A stretch of 36,964 nt of DNA from Alicyclobacillus sendaiensis NBRC 100866 (GTDB lineage Bacteria; Bacillota; Bacilli; Alicyclobacillales; Alicyclobacillaceae): NCBI RefSeq assembly GCF_001552675.1, contig NZ_BCRQ01000028.1:1-36964 (forward strand), read 5' to 3'. The position numbers were made by a program, and so were the translations under genes. Below, piece after piece: positions 32,000-36,964 of the stretch (its first letter is position 1; each line of letters begins with the position of its first letter). The notes below the pieces were generated by a model that searched no databases, had not been told where the DNA came from, and saw only the letters and a program-made list of their open reading frames with translations.

Positions 32000-33376
32000 G
32001 TGAACCGTGTTACACCTGAGATTTGGTTGGATTCGCCGGGCGAGGTGCTCGTCGTGGGCTTGGGCAAGAGCGGTACCGCCGTTGCCTCGTTCCTCGCCAG
32101 GCGGGGCTTTCGCGTGACCGCGACGGACGAGCGCCATCTCGATCCGTCCGATCCGCGCATGGCTTCGCTCGCCGCGCTTGGCGTGGACCTGGTGCTCGGC
32201 GGGCATCCGGAGACGTTGGTCGGGCATCCATGGCAGTTTGTGGCCAAAAGCCCCGGGATTCCGTACCACCAGCCGTTTGTTGCTCAGTTGCTCAAGGCGT
32301 CGCACGTGATGGTCACAGACGTGGAGATTGCCTCCTGGTTCGAACGAAGGCCGATATACGCCATTACGGGTTCCAACGGAAAAACCACGACCACGACGCT
32401 CGTCGGCGAGATGCTGAAGGCGTCGGGATGCAATCCCATCGTCGCGGGCAACATCGGCACGCCGGTGTGCGACGTGGTGGATCAACCGGGCGATCGGTTG
32501 GTTCTCGAGGTGTCGAGCTTTCAACTGGATGGCACGCACACGTTTCATCCGCGGGGCGGCCTTCTGCTCAACTTTTACCCCGCTCACCTCGACTATCACG
32601 GCACATACGAGGCGTATCAAGCGGCGAAGTGGAAGCTGTTTGCGAATCAGACGCCGGACGACGTCGCCATTCTCAACTGGGATCAGGCGCTCGTGCGCGA
32701 TGGGGCCAGGCGACTGGCGGCTCGCGTCCGCGGGTTCAGCCTGGAAGGGGCGCCGTTTGACGAAGGCGTTGGCGTGATCGACGGAGCGCTCGTCGCCGTG
32801 CGCGGGGGGGATCGGACGCCCATTCTGCCGGTGGACCGCGTTGCGCTGCCTGGCAGGCACAACCTGCAGAACGCTGCAGCTGCCGCGGCCTTGGCGCTCG
32901 CGGCGGGGGCAAGCGTGGAGGCGGTCGCGCGCGTGCTCGCCACGTTTCAAGGTGTCGAGCATAGGCTGGAGTTCGTGCGCGAGGTCGGGGGCGTGCGGTA
33001 TTACAACGACTCGAAGGCGACGAATCCGGATGCCGCGAGACAGGCGCTGCGGTCGTTCGGGGGCGGCGTGGTGTGGATTGCAGGGGGCCTCGACCGCGGG
33101 ATCTCGTTTGATCCGCTCGTGCCGGATCTCTCGGGGCGCGTCCGAGCCGCGGTCCTTCTTGGGGAGACCAAGGAGAAGCTCAGGGAAGTGCTCGCCCGGG
33201 CGGGCGTGGCGACCTGCGTGACTGTAGCGACGATCGAGGAGGCCGTGCGCGAGGCCAGCCGGTTGGCGAAGCCGGGGGACGTGGTCCTGCTGTCGCCTGC
33301 CTGCGCCAGTTGGGATATGTTTCCTTCCTACGAGGTGAGGGGCAGCATGTTCAAGGAGGCCGTGCATAGACTGTAG
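32000..33376 (+). CDS. murD: UDP-MurNAc-L-alanine:D-glutamate ligase MurD
   Basis: The product has 458 residues. It adds D-Glu to UDP-MurNAc-L-Ala. The N-terminal Rossmann-like domain has VVGLGKSGTA (about 17-26), the ATP loop GSNGKTT has its Lys at residue 128, and the C-terminal part contains YYNDSKATNPDA and the ending LLSPACASWDMF, all MurD markers. GTG 32000 follows GAGGGGGCC at a normal distance, 13 nt after the mraY stop. Two perfect palindromes follow the gene. Confidence 0.96.
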   Translation: MNRVTPEIWLDSPGEVLVVGLGKSGTAVASFLARRGFRVTATDERHLDPSDPRMASLAALGVDLVLGGHPETLVGHPWQFVAKSPGIPYHQPFVAQLLKASHVMVTDVEIASWFERRPIYAITGSNGKTTTTTLVGEMLKASGCNPIVAGNIGTPVCDVVDQPGDRLVLEVSSFQLDGTHTFHPRGGLLLNFYPAHLDYHGTYEAYQAAKWKLFANQTPDDVAILNWDQALVRDGARRLAARVRGFSLEGAPFDEGVGVIDGALVAVRGGDRTPILPVDRVALPGRHNLQNAAAAAALALAAGASVEAVARVLATFQGVEHRLEFVREVGGVRYYNDSKATNPDAARQALRSFGGGVVWIAGGLDRGISFDPLVPDLSGRVRAAVLLGETKEKLREVLARAGVATCVTVATIEEAVREASRLAKPGDVVLLSPACASWDMFPSYEVRGSMFKEAVHRL

Positions 33377-33382
33377 CAGCGT

Positions 33383-33406
33383 GTCCAAAGGCCGCGGCCT
33401 TTGGAC
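33383..33406. terminator. Perfect palindrome 1 between murD and spoVE/ftsW
   Basis: A 24-nt perfect palindrome with half-site GTCCAAAGGCCG begins 7 nt after the murD stop. As RNA it would form a stem of up to about 10 bp. No T-tract follows, so it may be an attenuator, a processing site or a weak terminator. Confidence 0.5.
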
Positions 33407-33410
33407 CACA

Positions 33411-33428
33411 CCGCGCCAGGTGGCGCGG
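33411..33428 (+). promoter_or_regulatory. Perfect palindrome 2, just before the spoVE/ftsW ribosome-binding site
   Basis: CCGCGCCA (33411-33418) and TGGCGCGG (33421-33428) are a perfect 8-bp repeat with 2 nt between. The GGGAGGGGAGGG ribosome-binding region starts right at its edge, so the fold could affect access of ribosomes. Confidence 0.45.
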
Positions 33429-33444
33429 GAGGGGAGGGAACGCG

Positions 33445-34572
33445 GTGTTGCGGTCTATGTCGGCGTCGCCGAAGCGAACGCCGGGTTCGTCGCCTGACTT
33501 CACGCTGATTGGCGTCATCCTGCTGTTGCTCGCATTCGGCGTGACCATGGTGCACAGCGCTTCGTCGATTATCTCGGCGACTCGGTTTCAGGATGCCTTC
33601 TACTTCTCCAAGCGGCAAGCGCTCTGGGCGCTGATGGGTGTTGGCCTGATGATCTGGCTCTCGCGCGTCGACTACCACGTGTGGCGCAGGCACGCGCCGA
33701 AGATTGCGCTGGCGAGCTACGCGCTATTGGTTCTCGTACTTGTGGTGGGTGTGAACCGCGGCGGATCCAAGGCGTGGCTCGGCATCGGTTCGCTCGGCAT
33801 TCAGCCGTCCGAGTTCGCGAAACTCGGCCTTGTCATGTTTCTCGCGCATTTGCTCGCCGAGTCGAAGGACCGGATGCACTCCTTCTGGCGCGGGTTCGTG
33901 CCGCCGATGGGGCTCGCGCTGGTGGCGGTGGGGCTCATCATGTTGGAGCCCGATCTCGGCCAGAGCGTCGTGATCATGGGGACGACGCTCATCATGCTGT
34001 TCGTCGCGGGCACGCGCTGGTCCCACTTGGCGACGCTGCTCGGCGCAGGCGTCGTCGGATTCGCAGGACTCGTCGCCATCGCGCCGTACCGCATGGATCG
34101 CATCTACGCCTTTTTGGATCCGTGGAAGTACCCGCTCGGAAAGGGTTACCAGATCATCCAGTCGCTCTACGCGCTCGGATCCGGCGGTATCCTGGGGCTC
34201 GGCCTCGGACAGAGCCGGCAGAAGTTTCTCTACCTGCCGGAGCCGCAAACCGACTTCATCTTTTCGATTGTCGGGGAGGAACTCGGGTTGCTCGGGACCG
34301 TCTCGGTCCTCCTCCTGTTTGCGGTGCTGATTTGGCGCGGCATCCGCACGGCGCTGTATGCACCGGACGACTTCGGAACGCTCTTGGCGACGGGCATCAC
34401 TGGGATGATTGCGGTGCAGGTCCTGATCAACATCGGCGTGGTGACGGGCTCCATTCCTGCAACGGGCATCACGCTGCCGTTCATCAGCTACGGCGGATCA
34501 TCCTTGACGTTGTTGCTGAGCGGCGTCGGCATCCTCCTCAATATTTCAAAGCAGGCGGGGATGGTAGAATGA
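33445..34572 (+). CDS. spoVE: FtsW/SpoVE family peptidoglycan polymerase (SEDS)
   Basis: The product has 375 residues and about ten membrane helices. SEDS proteins polymerise glycan strands from lipid II with a partner class B PBP. Family motifs are GSKAWLGIGSLGIQPSEF, LEPDLGQS, and YLPEPQTDFIFS with GEELGLLG, then PFISYGGSS near the end. The position between murD and murG equals that of spoVE in B. subtilis; whether it serves division, cortex, or both cannot be told from sequence. GTG 33445 lies after a long GGGAGGG run. It overlaps murG by ATGA. Confidence 0.95.
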   Translation: MLRSMSASPKRTPGSSPDFTLIGVILLLLAFGVTMVHSASSIISATRFQDAFYFSKRQALWALMGVGLMIWLSRVDYHVWRRHAPKIALASYALLVLVLVVGVNRGGSKAWLGIGSLGIQPSEFAKLGLVMFLAHLLAESKDRMHSFWRGFVPPMGLALVAVGLIMLEPDLGQSVVIMGTTLIMLFVAGTRWSHLATLLGAGVVGFAGLVAIAPYRMDRIYAFLDPWKYPLGKGYQIIQSLYALGSGGILGLGLGQSRQKFLYLPEPQTDFIFSIVGEELGLLGTVSVLLLFAVLIWRGIRTALYAPDDFGTLLATGITGMIAVQVLINIGVVTGSIPATGITLPFISYGGSSLTLLLSGVGILLNISKQAGMVE

Positions 34573-35675
34573 AGGTGTTGTTGACGGGTGGGGGCACGGG
34601 CGGCCACATCTTCCCCGCCCTTTCGCTTTGGCGGCACTTGAAGGCGAGATCGGAAGGCGCATCGGTTTTGTACGTCGGTACGGAACAGGGGCTCGAGAGC
34701 CGCTTGGTGCCGGAAGCCGGTTTGCCCTTCGCCTCGATTCACGCGGCAGGGCTTCGGCGAGACTTGTCTTTCGATGCCGTGCGCACGCTTGCCACCACAT
34801 ACCGAGGGTACCGGGAAGCGCTCCGCGTCGTGCGCGACTTCCGCCCCGACGTCGCGGTGGGCACAGGAGGATTTGTCGCGCTTCCCGTGATGTACGCCGC
34901 CACCAAGCTAGGCGTTCCGTCCGTGATATGGGAGGGCAATGCGCGGCCCGGGCTCACCAACCGGCTGCTGATGCGGCGCGTGGACGCCGTGGCCGTGTGC
35001 TTTCCCGAGAGCGAGGCGCTGTTCCCCCACGCCAAGCGCGTGGTGTTCACGGGGAATCCGCGCGCGAGCGAGGTGGTGGACGTCTCTGCGGAGGACAAGC
35101 GGAAGGCGCTTGACAAGTATCGCATTCTGCGCGATCAGCGCGTCATTCTGATCGTGTTCGGCAGCCGGGGCTCCGAGACCGCGAATCAGGTGGTCGCGAG
35201 TATCCTCCCGCGCTTTGCGGACCATCCCGCGTGGCGCGTGTTGTTCGTGACGGGCGAACGCCATTTTGAGGCCATTCGAGACAAGGTCGGGCCGCTCTCT
35301 CGGAATGTCACGCTCCATCCCTTCATTTCGGACATGCCTGCGCTTCTCGCTCACGTCGATCTGATGGTGAGCCGGGCCGGATCGAGCACCCTTGCGGAGA
35401 TCTGCGCGCTCGGCGTCGCGTCTATCCTCGTTCCGAGCCCGTACGTGACCGCGAATCACCAGGAGGAAAACGCGATGCAGCTTGCCCGCGCAGGCGCCGC
35501 CCGCGTCATCCGAGAAGCCGATCTCACGCCGGATGGTTTGTGGAACGAGATCTGCAGCATGATGGAGGGCGATCTCGGCGAAGTCCGGGCGCGGGCTCGG
35601 CGCTTTGGTCGGCCCGACGCGGTCAGGCGCTTGGGCGATCTCGTCCTCGAAGTGGCGGAAGCGCGCCGAACCTAG
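34569..35675 (+). CDS. murG: MurG, lipid II-forming GlcNAc transferase
   Basis: The product has 368 residues. It adds GlcNAc to lipid I on the cytoplasmic side of the membrane. The first glycine loop GGGTGGH is at 7-13, and the C-terminal donor-binding region reads SRAGSSTLAEICALG, then PYVTANHQEENA. Two conserved spots deviate: the usual H-E-Q-N reads W-E-G-N (121-124), and the second loop G-G-S-x-G-A reads F-G-S-R-G-S (197-202). All other hallmarks are intact, so it is probably functional. ATG 34569 overlaps the spoVE/ftsW stop. Confidence 0.95.
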   Translation: MKVLLTGGGTGGHIFPALSLWRHLKARSEGASVLYVGTEQGLESRLVPEAGLPFASIHAAGLRRDLSFDAVRTLATTYRGYREALRVVRDFRPDVAVGTGGFVALPVMYAATKLGVPSVIWEGNARPGLTNRLLMRRVDAVAVCFPESEALFPHAKRVVFTGNPRASEVVDVSAEDKRKALDKYRILRDQRVILIVFGSRGSETANQVVASILPRFADHPAWRVLFVTGERHFEAIRDKVGPLSRNVTLHPFISDMPALLAHVDLMVSRAGSSTLAEICALGVASILVPSPYVTANHQEENAMQLARAGAARVIREADLTPDGLWNEICSMMEGDLGEVRARARRFGRPDAVRRLGDLVLEVAEARRT

Positions 35676-35759
35676 GCACTCACCCTTCGCCCAGCGCGGC
35701 ATATGATGCGGTTGCGGCGGTGCGGTAGGTGACCCGTGAACGTTCGTGGAGGACCTGAC

Positions 35760-36710
35760 ATGGTGGACGATCCGTTTGTACACATGCTGATGGAGCAAGG
35801 GGTGAAGGTGACGCGGGGCGAGCCGATGAAACGGCACACGACGTGGCGGATCGGAGGACCCGCCGATTACTTCGTCGAGCCGGACTCGGTCGACGCCCTG
35901 CGCGCGAGCGTCTGCGCCGCGCGAGACCACGGCCTGCCCATCACCGTCATCGGCCGCGGTTCCAACACCCTCGTGTTGGACGGCGGCATTCGCGGCCTCG
36001 TGATCAAGTTGCACGACGCCTTCGCTTCGTACGAGGTGCGGGAAGATGAGCGCGCGGTCTACGCGATGGCTGGCCGCTCGTACGTCGCGCTCGCAAATGT
36101 GGCCATTCGCCACGGCCTCTCCGGCCTCGAATTCGCCACGGGCATTCCCGGTTCCGTCGGCGGTGCGGTCATGATGAACGCGGGCGCGTACGGCCGCGAG
36201 ACGTGCGACGTGCTCGCGTGGGCCGAGGTGATGGACGAGACCGGCGCCATTGCGCGGCTCTCGAAGGAAGACCTGCGCTTTGGCTACCGCTACAGCGTGC
36301 TCAAGGATCGCTTCGGCATCGTGACGTGGGCCAAGTTTCAGCTTGCGCCGGGCGATCGCGACGAGATGCGGCGCGTCGTGCGCGAGTGGTCCCAGCGCCG
36401 CATCGCGACGCAGCCGCTCAGTTTTCCGAACTGCGGATCGGTCTTTCGGAATCCCGAGGGCACCCACGCGGCCAGGCTGATCGAGGAGGCGGGGCTCAAG
36501 GGCCTGCGCCGCGGGCAGGCGATGATTAGCGACAAGCACGCGAACTTTATCATCAACCTGGGCAACGCGTCGGCGAGCGATGTGCTGTGGCTGATTCGGC
36601 ACGCGCAGTCGGTGGTTCGAGAGCGGTTTGGCATCGCCCTGGAAACCGAGGTCCGCGTGCTCGGTGAACCCTTGTTGGGAGGTGTGGACGATGGAATGGT
36701 TGCGGATTGA
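35760..36710 (+). CDS. murB: UDP-N-acetylenolpyruvoylglucosamine reductase MurB
   Basis: The product has 316 residues. It reduces the enolpyruvyl group to make UDP-MurNAc, using FAD and NADPH. The FAD-binding block IGRGSNTLVLDGGIRGLVI, the GIPGSVGGAVMMNAGAYG loop, the YRYSVLK segment and the catalytic Ser227 in GSVFRNP identify a type II-like Firmicutes MurB. ATG 35760 is placed 7 nt after GGAGG (35748-35752) and is preferred to GTG 35736. It overlaps murA by 20 nt. Confidence 0.96.
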   Translation: MVDDPFVHMLMEQGVKVTRGEPMKRHTTWRIGGPADYFVEPDSVDALRASVCAARDHGLPITVIGRGSNTLVLDGGIRGLVIKLHDAFASYEVREDERAVYAMAGRSYVALANVAIRHGLSGLEFATGIPGSVGGAVMMNAGAYGRETCDVLAWAEVMDETGAIARLSKEDLRFGYRYSVLKDRFGIVTWAKFQLAPGDRDEMRRVVREWSQRRIATQPLSFPNCGSVFRNPEGTHAARLIEEAGLKGLRRGQAMISDKHANFIINLGNASASDVLWLIRHAQSVVRERFGIALETEVRVLGEPLLGGVDDGMVAD

Positions 36711-36964
36711 GGGCGGCGTACCGCTGGCCGGCGAAGTCCGGGTGGCGGGCGCGAAGAACGCTGCCCTTCCGATTCTCGCCGCCACCGTCATGGTGGCGGG
36801 GCGTTCCGTGGTGAGAAACGTCCCCGATCTTGAGGACGTCCGGGTGATGTTACAGATTTTGAAGAGTCTCGGCGCAAAGGTGTCCATGTCAGCTGGCACC
36901 GTGACGGTCGACGCCTCGACGCTATCCTCGACGCAGGTCCCCTCCCACCTCATGCAGAAGATGA
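36691..36964 (+). CDS. murA: UDP-GlcNAc 1-carboxyvinyltransferase MurA (3' end cut by window)
   Basis: The first 91 residues are present. MEWLRIEGGVPLAGEV is followed by the conserved Lys22-Asn23 pair in GAKNAALPILAA, the substrate-binding residues of MurA. The enzyme moves enolpyruvate from PEP to UDP-GlcNAc, the first committed step of peptidoglycan synthesis, and is the fosfomycin target. Its active-site Cys region (about residue 115) lies beyond the window. GGGAGGTG precedes the ATG by about 8 nt. It overlaps murB and so is translated with it. Confidence 0.95.
   Translation, partial: MEWLRIEGGVPLAGEVRVAGAKNAALPILAATVMVAGRSVVRNVPDLEDVRVMLQILKSLGAKVSMSAGTVTVDASTLSSTQVPSHLMQKM

Noticed and set aside
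34908-36953. Long open frame on the minus strand (681 codons) across murG, murB and murA
   Set aside because: It is antisense to three clear genes, has low-complexity His/Arg-rich translation and no ribosome-binding site. It is a by-product of high GC at the third codon position.
1-36964. Search for CRISPR repeats, tRNA or rRNA genes, insertion sequences and prophage genes
   Set aside because: No regularly spaced repeats, no transposase or integrase motifs, no CCA-ended cloverleaf and no rRNA signature were seen by eye. A tRNA scan would be the decisive test.

Overview
The window looks like an ordinary chromosomal segment of a GC-rich, endospore-forming Firmicute, most probably an Alicyclobacillus species. 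Four things support this. The division and cell-wall cluster has the Bacillus-type order, with spoVD and a spoVE-like ftsW inside it. Sporulation and germination genes (rsfA-like, Ger(x)C) and bacillithiol synthesis (bshC) are present. Strong AGGAGG ribosome-binding sites occur throughout, and many starts are GTG or TTG. The genus is inferred from overall flavour, not from a search. I see no rRNA, tRNA, CRISPR array, prophage or insertion sequence.

Layout. 1-2463: the tail of an unknown gene, then a lipoprotein and a partner protein, both of unknown function. 2627-5310: an autoregulated GntR (YtrA-type) / ABC ATPase / 12-TM permease operon with a perfect operator palindrome on its promoter. 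5365-8384: a promoter with an inverted repeat, then a redox run (membrane rhodanese, thioredoxin, DUF302), a strong terminator, then a DUF3891 protein and a 3-hydroxyacyl-CoA dehydrogenase. 8424-9870: divergent wrbA-like flavoprotein and FadR-type GntR regulator around a second perfect palindrome. 9997-12748 (minus): acetate assimilation, with acs followed by a satP-type acetate transporter, a consensus CcpA cre site inside acs, and an odd hairpin between the two genes. 12861-14195 (minus): small conserved Firmicutes proteins (DUF1292, YlbF, UPF0302/IDEAL). 14472-15156: a 66-aa orphan and a DUF2892 membrane protein, convergent on a 17-bp perfect hairpin. 15261-18613: clpP, then a nifZ-like cysteine desulfurase with thiI (tRNA 4-thiouridine), and a small basic ORF. 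18726-21496: rsfA-like regulator, orphan Ger(x)C lipoprotein, and a convergent SDR reductase. 21521-23228: bshC.

23339-36964: the dcw cluster mraZ-rsmH-ftsL-pbpB-spoVD-murE-mraY-murD-spoVE/ftsW-murG-murB-murA (murA runs off the end). It makes the peptidoglycan precursor from UDP-GlcNAc (MurA, MurB) through the stem peptide (MurD, MurE) to lipid I and II (MraY, MurG), and supplies the septal and spore-cortex polymerases and transpeptidases. It is preceded by tandem MraZ boxes. It is broken by a terminator hairpin before spoVD and by two perfect palindromes before spoVE/ftsW, which suggests sub-operons.

No clearly new multi-gene system stands out. The most interesting signals are small regulatory structures and a few unassigned genes. 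All functions are read from motifs and remembered families; no database search was possible.
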